Shown here piece by piece: positions 34,720 to 43,454 of a stretch of 57,476 nucleotides of DNA (position 1 is the stretch's first letter; each line of letters starts with the position of its first letter). A program made the position numbers and the translations under genes. The stretch is from Ignisphaera cupida (lineage in GTDB: Archaea; Thermoproteota; Thermoprotei_A; Sulfolobales; Ignisphaeraceae): positions 1 through 57,476 of the forward strand of contig NZ_JASNVW010000007.1 in NCBI RefSeq assembly GCF_030186535.1, written 5' to 3'. Below the pieces are notes generated by a model, which did no database searches, had not been told where the DNA came from, and was given only the letters and a program-made list of their open reading frames with translations.

Positions 34720-34800
34720 ACAATGTAATTGGTTCTCATGCTGTAAAAGAAGCTATTCGCATTGTTGCATCCCCGTTCTTATATAGTTTCACTCTTTTCT

Positions 34801-35268
34801 ATGCTAATAAAATGTGATGCAAAAATGAAGCCTCTTATGGCATATGTTTACAGACCTGATGATGAACAAGATAAAATAGTTGATTTTGTTTCAAATTCCC
34901 AGCTTCCAGACTCAATAAAAATTGTTTTGCTATATACATATTTTGAGAAAATTGCTGCTGATGTAATCATAGCTTCTGGTGAGAGAAAGTTAAAAAGGGT
35001 TTTGTGCAAAATATCCTCGAAGAAGAGAATAAACAGAGCATTGGCTATACTTAGAAAAGAGGGTTTTCTTAACGAAGAAGAGTATAGAAGTATTAGAAGA
35101 ACAGCTAGAGTTCTTCGATGCTTAAGAAACTCTTTTCTTCACAGAGTATGTGAATCCTCGTGTCCATCGATAAACATTGAAAATGCAATTGAAGTATCAA
35201 AGATTTTTGCTTTAAAAGCTAGAGGATATGTTGGGAAAATACTTAGCAGTTGGAGTGTTGAAGATTAG
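34801..35268 (+). CDS. Small helical protein with an R-x4-H motif, HEPN-like
   Basis: About 155 residues, predicted mostly helical. KIVLLYTYFEKIAADVIIASGE forms an early helix and LRCLRNSFLHRVCES carries R-x4-H, the HEPN RNase signature. I do not recognise the exact family. No antitoxin gene is seen beside it. A TATATAG element at 34780 suggests a start near 34805, so ATG 34801 or 34825 could be used. The next gene (TtuA-like) has its own TATA-like element. Confidence 0.45.
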   Translation: MLIKCDAKMKPLMAYVYRPDDEQDKIVDFVSNSQLPDSIKIVLLYTYFEKIAADVIIASGERKLKRVLCKISSKKRINRALAILRKEGFLNEEEYRSIRRTARVLRCLRNSFLHRVCESSCPSINIENAIEVSKIFALKARGYVGKILSSWSVED

Positions 35269-35319
35269 AAATTCAATAACAAAACATTTAATAACTGCTT
35301 GAAAACTGTGTATCCATTG

Positions 35320-36318
35320 ATGGTTGAAACAAAGATTAAGTGCTCTTTTTGCAACGAAAATGCTGTTACAAGAATTGGCTATGCGAAGCTGTGGCTATGC
35401 AAAGAACACTTCATACAGTTTATAGAGAAGAAGGTTTTCAACACATTTAAAAGATATGGGTTAGGAGGCAAAAACTGGAGGATATTAGCTGCTGTATCAG
35501 GTGGTAAGGATAGTGTTTCAATGCTTTACATTCTACACAAGCTTTCAAAGGATATAGGGTTTGAGTTAATTGCTTTGCATATTGATTTGGGTATAGGTGA
35601 ATATTCCAAGATTTCTCGAGAAGTTGTTGAAAATCTTTGCAAATCTCTTGGAATTCCACTAATAGTTTTAGATCTCAAGGAGCTTACAGGTTTTAATCTT
35701 CCAGAAATGGTTTCAAAAACTAAAAGACCTCCATGCAGTTTGTGTGGCCTCATAAAGAGATACTTAATCAATGTTGCTGCGCAAGAGCTTAAGGCAAATG
35801 CTGTTGCTCTTGGTCATCACCTAGACGATTTGATTCCTTATATAATCAAAAACTTTGTGCTTCAAAACCTATTCGAAATATCTAAGCTAGGTCCAAAAAC
35901 AGATACCTTAAATGGATTGGTTGGTAGAATAAGACCTTTGTACGAGGTTTCAGAAGATGAGATAATGCTATATGCATACTTAGCTAAACTACCTTTTGTA
36001 CAGAATGAGTGCCCATATTCAGCAAGAAAAGGTTTGGAGAAAACAATTAGAGAATTTATTAACAATGCTGAGAAGAGGCATCCAGGATTCAAAATAGCTT
36101 TTGCAAGATCCATAGCAAAAAACATTGAGATATACAAAAACATTGGGAAAGAAGAGCCATTGAAACAATGCAAAATTTGTCAATCACCATCAAATAGCGA
36201 GATATGTTCATTTTGCAAAATAACAGCTAAGGTAGCTGGCAAACCCCTAGGTTCTGAAGTGAAAACAAAAATTGCCCAACTTCATTTGCTAAACCTTAAT
36301 CACACTTCTACAACTTAA
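35320..36318 (+). CDS. TtuA/Ncs6-family tRNA 2-thiolation enzyme
   Basis: A 332-residue tRNA sulfur transferase of the PP-loop family. An N-terminal zinc finger (KCSFCNENA and CKEHF), PP-loop AAVSGGKDSVSML near residue 60, the RPPCSLCGLIKR motif with paired catalytic/cluster cysteines, GHHLDD, and a C-terminal zinc ribbon (CKICQSPS, CSFC) are all present. Archaeal members thiolate U54 or wobble U34 of tRNA, which supports growth at high temperature. ATG at 35320; a frame from TTG 35299 is possible. Confidence 0.85.
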   Translation: MVETKIKCSFCNENAVTRIGYAKLWLCKEHFIQFIEKKVFNTFKRYGLGGKNWRILAAVSGGKDSVSMLYILHKLSKDIGFELIALHIDLGIGEYSKISREVVENLCKSLGIPLIVLDLKELTGFNLPEMVSKTKRPPCSLCGLIKRYLINVAAQELKANAVALGHHLDDLIPYIIKNFVLQNLFEISKLGPKTDTLNGLVGRIRPLYEVSEDEIMLYAYLAKLPFVQNECPYSARKGLEKTIREFINNAEKRHPGFKIAFARSIAKNIEIYKNIGKEEPLKQCKICQSPSNSEICSFCKITAKVAGKPLGSEVKTKIAQLHLLNLNHTSTT

Positions 36319-36465
36319 AGACTTCGGTTTTGCATATCCTATGGACTTAACAAGCTAAAAGTTTGTGGTTTATTAAATCATAGTGAATGGTTTAGAGTTT
36401 GCAATGGAAAATTTTTGTTCAGAAAAGTCATGAATTGAAATGTGAAGATAGAATTGAAACTATAC

Positions 36466-36516
36466 ATGATGAATGCGGTCGTATCTGATGATGTGATGAG
36501 TGGTGGGCTTTACTGA
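36466..36516 (+). ncRNA. Box C/D sRNA (2'-O-methylation guide)
   Basis: A textbook archaeal layout in 51 bases: box C ATGATGA (36466-36472), a 12-base guide ATGCGGTCGTAT, box D' CTGA (36485-36488), spacer TGAT, box C' GTGATGA (36493-36499), a 13-base guide GTGGTGGGCTTTA, and box D CTGA (36513-36516). By the D+5 rule each guide directs methylation opposite the fifth base upstream of its box, a C in both guides, so target G's are expected. Targets would contain ATACGACCGCAT or TAAAGCCCACCAC-like sequences, probably in rRNA or tRNA. It lies in the gap between the TtuA-like and IMPase genes. Confidence 0.85.
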
Positions 36517-36597
36517 AATAATTAAACACAGTTTTGCGTAGAAACAACAGTTTTTAACTTTTCTAAAAGATGTGACCTTTTGCCGAGGTGTTTTGCT

Positions 36598-37404
36598 TTG
36601 TCACTGTATGAAAAAGTTGTTGGGTGTGTGGAGAAGGTTAGAGCATATTTAAACTCATCCATGGTTTCATTCGATGTTGTTGGTTCTAATCCTTTTGGCG
36701 ATGTTTCAAAGAAATTTGATGTTGATGCAGAGAATATTTTGAGGAAGTGTATTGTTGATTCTCTTGGCGATGTTGTTTTTATTGGTGAGGAAGAGGGTTT
36801 GAATGTTTTTGGAGTTCCAAAATGGATTGTTGTTGCTGATCCTGTTGATGGAAGCACAAACTTTTCTTTTGATATTCCATGGGCTTCTATATCAGTTGCT
36901 GTTGCTCCCTATAGAAAAGGTGCTACGCTAGAGGATATACTGTTTGCTGTTGTTGCAGAGATTTTTAGAAGTAGAACATATGTTTATGACAATGGCTCTG
37001 TTAAGATATTTGGTGGTTCTGGAAGAAGAGATTCTCCAGCACCAATAGTTCTTGGATACTTCGAGTCTCTAGAGGCCTACACACCACTACTAAACTATTT
37101 GCTTCTAAGCCAAAGAAAATTGACTATTAGATCTCTTGGAAGTGCAGCTTTAGACATTGTTTATGTTGGTCTTGGAAATGCTGAAGCATTTATAGATGCC
37201 AGGGCAAAGCTTAGAAATGTTGATGTTGCATCAGCAATAAGAATAGCTACTGCACTTGGTGCAAAAGCTGTTGAGTGTTCAAATGGTTTTGCTAACGCAA
37301 TGAGGATACCGATAGATTCTGCAGAAAGGGTTAAGTGCGTTGCTGTTGCCTATAACAATGAAATTCTCAATAGACTTGCAAAAGCACTGCAAAAAAGGTT
37401 TTAG
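36598..37404 (+). CDS. Inositol monophosphatase / fructose-1,6-bisphosphatase family
   Basis: About 268 residues, a metal-dependent sugar phosphatase. FIGEEEGLN supplies the metal-binding Glu, VVADPVDGSTNFSFDIPW is the DPxDGT/S signature, and AKLRNVDVASAIRIA corresponds to the C-terminal WDxAAG region, here with NVDVAS. Archaeal members hydrolyse inositol 1-phosphate and fructose 1,6-bisphosphate. TTG at 36598 is preferred because GAGGTG lies seven bases upstream; the frame also has TTG at 36580. Confidence 0.85.
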   Translation: MSLYEKVVGCVEKVRAYLNSSMVSFDVVGSNPFGDVSKKFDVDAENILRKCIVDSLGDVVFIGEEEGLNVFGVPKWIVVADPVDGSTNFSFDIPWASISVAVAPYRKGATLEDILFAVVAEIFRSRTYVYDNGSVKIFGGSGRRDSPAPIVLGYFESLEAYTPLLNYLLLSQRKLTIRSLGSAALDIVYVGLGNAEAFIDARAKLRNVDVASAIRIATALGAKAVECSNGFANAMRIPIDSAERVKCVAVAYNNEILNRLAKALQKRF

Positions 37405-37412
37405 CAGCAAAT

Positions 37413-38084
37413 CTATGTTATGATGTTTGCTAATTTGCTTTGGAAGTTCTTTAAAATTCTAGTCAACGCCTTTCTTCTCAAAATCTTCTTATCAACAATG
37501 AACCCGCCATCAACATAGTTGCTAGAGTAGTAGGCTAGAACATAAACAGGTTTGGCATCTATTTCAGGTGTTGTCACAACATTTTTTCTTATGAAGCATA
37601 GATTCTCCATAAGCTTTCTAGTCATTTTACATGTTATTCTAATTGTTGATTGCCTAACCTTCTCAGCTGGTATCACATATTTTCTTGTTCTCAGAAAAAC
37701 CCTGTAGGGAATTTCAACATCTGAAAACTCTGACAAGGAATCTATGAGCTGTTGAAGCATGAAATAATTTTCTGAAGCAACATCATGTGCAATTTTTTGA
37801 AGATTTTGAAAAGCCTTCAAAGAACTACACTCTCTCACCAATATCTTCTTAGCTTCAACAGGCATTTCATCAACTAGCTTAGCCTTTTTCGACACCTTCT
37901 CCAAAAGAATAACAACTGTGTATGGATTTTCACAAACATCGCTAAATAAACAGTCAATTAGATAAAGATCTTTTGGTTTACAGTTTGGGAAATGAGCTAA
38001 AATCATTGGAATCCACAAAAAGTTGTACACATTGCTTGGAAATTTCTTCACAACATTTTTATCCACATAGAGATATTGATACAT
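37413..38084 (-). CDS. Unrecognised 223-residue protein
   Basis: No family recognised. The protein is mixed alpha/beta, rich in Lys and Val, has no membrane segment and ends in a basic helix (KILRRKALTRILKNFQSK). Cys residues occur at 35, 45 and 51, without a clear metal motif. It lies 10 bases downstream of rpiB on the same strand, so it is likely in that operon, and converges on the IMPase gene with eight bases between stops. Confidence 0.6.
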   Translation of the reverse strand: MYQYLYVDKNVVKKFPSNVYNFLWIPMILAHFPNCKPKDLYLIDCLFSDVCENPYTVVILLEKVSKKAKLVDEMPVEAKKILVRECSSLKAFQNLQKIAHDVASENYFMLQQLIDSLSEFSDVEIPYRVFLRTRKYVIPAEKVRQSTIRITCKMTRKLMENLCFIRKNVVTTPEIDAKPVYVLAYYSSNYVDGGFIVDKKILRRKALTRILKNFQSKLANIIT

Positions 38085-38094
38085 TTAAACACCT

Positions 38095-38595
38095 CTACAG
38101 CGTTCCCTCAACATCAAGCTTCTTCAACAACTCAATGTTTCTAGCCTCACTCTCATCAATTTTTGTTGTGCTTATCCAAGCATCTAAAATCTCCCTTGCA
38201 ACATATTCGGTCACAAGCCTACCACTCATAGCCAAAACATTTGCATCATTCCAAAGCCTAGCACCTCTAGCAGTTTCAGCATCATTGCAAAGAGCTGCTC
38301 TAACACCCTTAACCTTGTTAGCAGCAATAGAAACACCAGTACCAGTATAGCAAATCACAACACCCCAATCAGCAACACCACTAGCAACAAGCTTCCCAAC
38401 CTCAAAACCAACCAATGGCCACGGCTCAGGCTTACCAGTTTTCACAGAGCCAACAGGTATAACCTCAAAACCCTTCTCAGTAAGATACTTCACAACAGCA
38501 TTAACAGCTGGGTAAAGATCATCGGATCCAACAGCAACTCTCCTACTCCTCTCAACAGTCTGGGATTTCACCTCTTTTGCACTACTGACCTCCAT
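38095..38595 (-). CDS. rpiB: Ribose 5-phosphate isomerase B / RpiB-LacAB family
   Basis: 166 residues. It interconverts ribose 5-phosphate and ribulose 5-phosphate or a related sugar phosphate. AVGSDDLYPAVNAVVKYL opens the Rossmann-like fold; GVVICYTGTGVSIAANKVKGVRAALC holds the active-site Cys and phosphate loop; NDANVLAMSGRLV is the second conserved block. Most archaea use RpiA, so the substrate could differ (galactose- or allose-type). The N-terminal 15 residues are extra and the start may be a later codon. Confidence 0.85.
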   Translation of the reverse strand: MEVSSAKEVKSQTVERSRRVAVGSDDLYPAVNAVVKYLTEKGFEVIPVGSVKTGKPEPWPLVGFEVGKLVASGVADWGVVICYTGTGVSIAANKVKGVRAALCNDAETARGARLWNDANVLAMSGRLVTEYVAREILDAWISTTKIDESEARNIELLKKLDVEGTL

Positions 38596-38717
38596 ACAAC
38601 TCCCCTATTTGAGAATTTCAGCTTTGCACTACTGAAATACTAATCATATCTTCTTTAAAAGCTGTTGTAAAAACCAAAAACATTTGAAAAGCAAATCAAA
38701 TGTTTTCAAATATTGAT

Positions 38718-39629
38718 TTATGGAGAAAGCTGGCCAAGTTTCATAGCAGTGTTTTTCCATGAGAGCTGGGATCTATATGTTGAATGTGGTTTAAACACAG
38801 TTTTAATACTTTCTATGCTTTCTCCAACAACTCTAATCTTGCTTATATCTATTTCCCCATAGCCCCATTTCCATAGGAAGTAGAGATAGCCTATATCCAT
38901 GGGGTTAAACCCCATTGCATATGCCACTACAGCATCTAGATTCACAGGATTTGTTGAAGCGAATACAACTCCCCACTTTTTTGATGTTCCGGAAATTGGG
39001 CCGTTGCCCTCCATAGCCTCAACACCATCAACTATGCCTATATCTGGCATTAGATGTGTTGCAAGTTTTGCTATGTTGTAGTTTATTGAGTAGTAGCCTT
39101 TGTGCATTTCATGTTTCCACCCTCTTTTTATCGCCCCCATAACAATGTTTTTTATTGAGAGAGTAACAATTACTGTGTCATGTGTTTTTGCTCTACATGG
39201 AGATACAACAACATAGCTTTTATCAAGCAAAAGCTTTGAAACATAAACCTCAAACTCTCTATTACTTTCATCAACTAAAACAAATCTTTGATGCTCATAC
39301 TCATCAAGATCAATAAACTCAACATTTTTAAACAAGTCTCTAAGTTTGTAATAGCCAAAGTTTTTCAAACCATCTCTAAAACTTCCAATAGCAGGTGACT
39401 CAGCAACCAATATCTCCGATGGGCTGAATCTTGAGGAGATAAATGCTATAGTTGCCTCAACAGCTTCAACAGGTGTAGCAGCAAGACTTGTTCTTGTTGA
39501 GACGAAGTTTGGTTTTATCAAAAACTTTTTCCTGTTTCCAATGGAAGCAACAATTTCGTTTTCTATAAGCTCAAGAGCTTTGGAAACCCCATTGCGATGA
39601 TCAAATGTTTTAACTATCGAAACAGACAT
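38718..39629 (-). CDS. DUF362-domain protein
   Basis: About 303 residues of the DUF362 family: FLIKPNFVSTRT, AVEATIAFI, ILVAESPAIG, VVVSPCRAKTHDTVIVTLSIKNIVMGAIKRGWKHEMH and FASTNPVNLDAVVAYAMGFNP. I start it at ATG 39629, seven bases after the larC stop. Many DUF362 proteins carry a C-terminal ferredoxin domain; this one has none. The biochemical role is unknown; the operon with larC and larB suggests a link to the nickel-pincer cofactor or to a racemase-type enzyme. Confidence 0.85.
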   Translation of the reverse strand: MSVSIVKTFDHRNGVSKALELIENEIVASIGNRKKFLIKPNFVSTRTSLAATPVEAVEATIAFISSRFSPSEILVAESPAIGSFRDGLKNFGYYKLRDLFKNVEFIDLDEYEHQRFVLVDESNREFEVYVSKLLLDKSYVVVSPCRAKTHDTVIVTLSIKNIVMGAIKRGWKHEMHKGYYSINYNIAKLATHLMPDIGIVDGVEAMEGNGPISGTSKKWGVVFASTNPVNLDAVVAYAMGFNPMDIGYLYFLWKWGYGEIDISKIRVVGESIESIKTVFKPHSTYRSQLSWKNTAMKLGQLSP

Positions 39630-39636
39630 TGATCTT

Positions 39637-40914
39637 CTAACCCTCTCCAATCTCGTTTAAGGATCTTAGAACAGCATTTGCAACACTTCTATATGCTTTG
39701 TTCAAATCCTTGGCAATTTTCTTAACAGACTCGTACTCTGGCTTAGTATTAACAATGTTTCCATTAAAATCCTTGCTTATCTTCACATCAACTAAATGCT
39801 TAGAACCATCAATATCAACAGCAATTCTCCTAATCTCTCTATAGGGAACCTTAAACCTGTTAACAACATACATTCTAACCCCTAGAGTTCCAAGCTCTCT
39901 AACCAATGTTTTAACAATATCTGAATAGCTCATCTCATCAGTCAATACCCTAATGCTGTAACCAGGTCTATTCTTCTTCATGTATATAGGCACTATCGAC
40001 ACATCTTTTGCTCCAACCTCAAACAACCTCTCCACTGTATACCCAACAACCTCACCAGAAACATCATCAACATCTGTTTCAACAACAACAATTCTTTCAT
40101 GTTCAAGACCATCAACATTGCTATTATCAATATTGTTTCCAACCAATACCCTAACAACATTTGGTTTATTCCCAAAATCCTTTTTACCAGCACCATAACC
40201 AATCTGAGTTAGCTTCATAACAGGTATTGAATCCACAAACGATTTGGCAAGTGAGCAAATAATTGCAGCTCCAGTTGGTGTTGTTAACTCCCCCTCAGCA
40301 TGTCCAGTAAAGAATATTGCTTCCCCTCTTCTCAAAATCTCTAGAGTTGCTGGTGCTGGCACTGAGTACAAGCCATGATCTGTTTTCACATAGCCTTTTC
40401 CAACAGCAACTGGAAGAGAATAGAATGTTGCATCAACAAGACCAAGAAACTCTAGAGCCATTGCAACACCAACTATATCAACAATTGTATCTGCTGATCC
40501 AAGCTCGTGGAGATGAGTATCCTCAGCTGTTTTCCCATGAACCTTGGACTCAGCATCAACAAGAATTTTCATTGTATCAACAACAAATTTCTTCATTTTA
40601 CTGCTAAGATTAACCTCGTCAGCCACAGCCTCAGCATATCTAATCATTTCCAAACCACTTCTCTCATCAAATCTCTCAGAAATTTTCACATCAACTGCCT
40701 TAGCCCTGATGCCACTTCTAACAACATCTTCTACAACAATTTCAATGTTTTCAACACCATCAACATTTCTTATAATAGCCTTTCTCAAAGACTCAAAAAG
40801 CTTTGCATCAACACCTAAATCAATTAGTGAAGCAAGCATCATATCCCCTGAGACACCGGAAATCGAGGGATCTATAACAACAACTTTGCTAGTCACATCA
40901 ACACACCAAAGCAA
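39637..40914 (-). CDS. larC: Nickel-pincer cofactor nickel insertase LarC
   Basis: 425 residues, full length. It inserts nickel into the pyridinium bisthiocarboxylate cofactor used by lactate racemase and relatives (CTP-dependent). VVIDPSISGVSGDMMLASLIDLG is the conserved start, with THLHELGSADTIVDIVGVA, the His-rich central block, and VVETDVDDVSGEVVGYTVERLFEVGAKDV in the second half. In Lactobacillus the gene needs a frameshift to join larC1 and larC2; here it is one continuous frame. It lies between larB and DUF362. Confidence 0.93.
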   Translation of the reverse strand: MLWCVDVTSKVVVIDPSISGVSGDMMLASLIDLGVDAKLFESLRKAIIRNVDGVENIEIVVEDVVRSGIRAKAVDVKISERFDERSGLEMIRYAEAVADEVNLSSKMKKFVVDTMKILVDAESKVHGKTAEDTHLHELGSADTIVDIVGVAMALEFLGLVDATFYSLPVAVGKGYVKTDHGLYSVPAPATLEILRRGEAIFFTGHAEGELTTPTGAAIICSLAKSFVDSIPVMKLTQIGYGAGKKDFGNKPNVVRVLVGNNIDNSNVDGLEHERIVVVETDVDDVSGEVVGYTVERLFEVGAKDVSIVPIYMKKNRPGYSIRVLTDEMSYSDIVKTLVRELGTLGVRMYVVNRFKVPYREIRRIAVDIDGSKHLVDVKISKDFNGNIVNTKPEYESVKKIAKDLNKAYRSVANAVLRSLNEIGEG

Positions 40915-40977
40915 TACGAATGCTGTATAGCAGAATTAAAAATGTTTTTGATTTGACAAAAACAGAAATAATTTTAT

Positions 40978-41781
40978 CTATGTTCTCTCAACAGATACAC
41001 ACTTTTGTTTGTAAAGCGATATTCTTCTCCCAATTAAACCTGCTACAACACCTGCATTAACACCATTATCAATATTTACAACAGCTAGTCCAAGTGGGCA
41101 TGCCTGTAGCATTGAGTATAGAGCTGCCAACCCCTCTCCACCAGCCCCATAGCCAACAGATGTTGGAACACCTATAACAGGAACATCTATTAGCGATGCC
41201 ACTACAGATGGTAGTGCACCCTCCATGCCAGCAACAACTATTGCAACATCAACATCTCTCTCCTTCAAAATCTTCAAAGCCTCTAAAACTCTGTGAAAAC
41301 CAGCTACACCAACATCATAAATAGATACTGTTTCACAGCCCATTTGCTCAACAACAACCTTAGCCTCTTCAGCAACACCAATATCAGCTGTGCCAGCAGC
41401 TACAACACCTACTCTGCAATCATATTTTGGAATATCGAAATCCTTTTTCTTAACAACAGCTATCCTACCCCTTTTATTAATGAAAATTTCAAAATCCTCA
41501 AACTTTGCATTCTCCAAATAAGCTATTTGCTCATTGGTAAGACGAGAAACAATGACTCTACCACTTCTAGGAACAACACTTACCAAAATCTTTTCGAGAT
41601 TCTCAACAGATTTACCTTCACCAAAAACAATTTCGGGAACATCTCTTCTAAGCTCTCTACCAACATCAAATCTTATAACATTCTCTATGTACTCAATTGA
41701 GAACAGTCTTATCCTTCTCAAAGCCTCTTCAACAGATATTTTACCAGAGGCTAGATCCTCTAAAACCTTTCTCAAGTCCAT
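40978..41781 (-). CDS. larB: Pyridinium-3,5-biscarboxylic acid mononucleotide synthase LarB
   Basis: 267 residues, PurE-like fold. LarB carboxylates and hydrolyses nicotinic acid adenine dinucleotide to begin the nickel-pincer cofactor. RVGVVAAGTADIGVAEEAKVVVEQMG, VAIVVAGMEGALPSVVASL and the C-terminal MLQACPLGLAVVNIDNG, with the catalytic-type Cys, are diagnostic. It is 64 bases upstream of larC. Its substrate, NaAD, is also the NadE substrate, so the two nicotinate pathways meet here. LarE is not in the window. Confidence 0.92.
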   Translation of the reverse strand: MDLRKVLEDLASGKISVEEALRRIRLFSIEYIENVIRFDVGRELRRDVPEIVFGEGKSVENLEKILVSVVPRSGRVIVSRLTNEQIAYLENAKFEDFEIFINKRGRIAVVKKKDFDIPKYDCRVGVVAAGTADIGVAEEAKVVVEQMGCETVSIYDVGVAGFHRVLEALKILKERDVDVAIVVAGMEGALPSVVASLIDVPVIGVPTSVGYGAGGEGLAALYSMLQACPLGLAVVNIDNGVNAGVVAGLIGRRISLYKQKCVSVERT

Positions 41782-41795
41782 GCCAAAAACCCGTG

Positions 41796-42257
41796 CTACT
41801 TGCTGAAATATTGAAGAAGCTCTATAATAGCTCCAAGACCATTAACAGTATTCACATAAATATACTTTCCATTTCTAAAGAACCCTTCCTGCTCCTTAAA
41901 ACCACCAAAGCCCTCCAAATACTTAGCACATTCATCAGCATTTTCAACAACAAATGCTATGTGGTGAATGCCCTGACCATGCTTCTCAAGAAAATCTCTC
42001 CATGTGCTAGGACCATCGATTGGCTCTATAAGCTCTATAACAATATTCTCCATGTTTATAAATGCAAGTTTTGCTCTTCCTCTCGAAGGCTCTCCTCTAA
42101 ACATCATCTTTGTCTTTTCCCACTCCTCAGTTACAATAACTTTTGGCTTTTCAATTCCAAGAAGCTTAGACCAGTTCTCCAAAGCCTCATCAATGTTCCT
42201 CACAACAATAGCTATTTGAACAACTTTTCCAAGACCTTTGCAACTCATTTTAATCAC
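41796..42257 (-). CDS. VOC-family protein (glyoxalase/methylmalonyl-CoA epimerase-like)
   Basis: 153 residues with two beta-alpha-beta-beta-beta repeats. VVQIAIVVRNIDEALENWSKLLG and GIHHIAFVVENADECAKYL supply His and Glu residues of a metal site, with IVIELIEP and ALGAIIELL-like IIELLQ as the other ligands. Length and pattern fit methylmalonyl-CoA epimerase or lactoylglutathione-lyase-like proteins. It lies 14 bases upstream of larB on the same strand and may act on a lactate-like or CoA substrate in the same pathway. Confidence 0.8.
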   Translation of the reverse strand: MIKMSCKGLGKVVQIAIVVRNIDEALENWSKLLGIEKPKVIVTEEWEKTKMMFRGEPSRGRAKLAFINMENIVIELIEPIDGPSTWRDFLEKHGQGIHHIAFVVENADECAKYLEGFGGFKEQEGFFRNGKYIYVNTVNGLGAIIELLQYFSK

Positions 42258-42291
42258 AAAATTTGTTATTGGACTTTACCTCATTTTAAAC

Positions 42292-43339
42292 TTATATTTT
42301 CAGAGCTCTGGCAATGACCTTAGCTAGCGGCATGCCCATCTTGCCATTTCTTTTAGCTTCATAAAGTTCTTGGGTAAAGTATATTGTGACTCTCTTTATT
42401 GCAGCAACTGTTTGGCTTTGTATGCAAAGAGCCCACATAGCATTTAGCATTGCTCCATGGGCTCCGAGAGCAGCTGATATGATTCCAGCTAGTGTTCCAA
42501 CATCTATTTCACCTTTTCTAGCCTTCTCTATTGACATGTAGGATATTGCTGCTGCTGATGAGAATTGTGTGAATAATCCAAAACCCCAGTATATTCTGTC
42601 AAACCATATGAGGTTTGTAATTGCTTTTCTCCACCAAGAAAACACGTTGTTAAGCAAATCACCATTTCTACGCTCATATAAAGCATCCCTTATGTATGCA
42701 ATGCTTGCGCTATAAGCTCTTCTCTCCTCCAATCTAGCAACCTCTGCTTTTCTGCTATAGTATTCAGCAAGAAGCATATATGGTGCTGATGATGCAAGCA
42801 TTGCTAAACCTATTGATGTGTTGAAACTAAATATTGTTATTGTTGATGCCACAGCTGTAAACACATTTGGAAGTAGTGTTGTTAAAACAGCGTTTATATT
42901 CCAAATAACAAAGTCTATATCGCTACTGACTCTCCCAATAACATCATCCAAAGGCTCGTTATTTCCATTCTCATTGATTTTTAGCAAGCATAGCCTTCTT
43001 CAAACTCACAATACTATCAGCAAGCTTTGTGAAGTACCTCATCAAGGCAAACTCTGTTGCAATAAAAACTATGGCTGCAGCACCAAAAAGACCAACACCT
43101 GTTACAAATCTTTTGAAAAACAATTCTTCCTCACTTCTTCTAACAGCATTAACAACATTTGCAATAGCTTGTGGAATAAAGTAGCCTCCAACAACAGATC
43201 TAACCACGAAAACTGTGATCATTACAAAAAGAGCAAGGGAAAAACCAGGAGAATGTGGAATAATAATATTTTGTATGAACCTAGCCATGGTTGTAACATC
43301 ATCAATAACTTTGCTTCTAATTCTTGAAACAATGTTCAA
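42292..43339 (-). pseudogene. ABC-exporter membrane domain split by a frameshift
   Basis: Two overlapping frames make one type I ABC-exporter transmembrane domain. The first (42971-43339) has helices 1 and 2 and ends at KKAMLAKNQ. The second (42292-42987) starts MLKINENGNNEPLDDVIGRVSSDIDFV, the usual loop after helix 2, and has the remaining helices. The frames meet at CTTGCTAAAAATC, where one A fewer would join them as LAKINENG. No ATP-binding domain follows and none is next door, which is odd for this family. It may be a pseudogene, a programmed slip on the A-run, or a base error. Confidence 0.7.
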
Positions 43340-43454
43340 AGCGTTAAACCCTTAATCAAATTTTCAGAAGTGTTACTTGCTTCAGTAACTGCTTTTAAGC
43401 TGTTTAGCAAATTGATAAAGATAACCAACTTAATTAAAACATTAATACTTGGTG

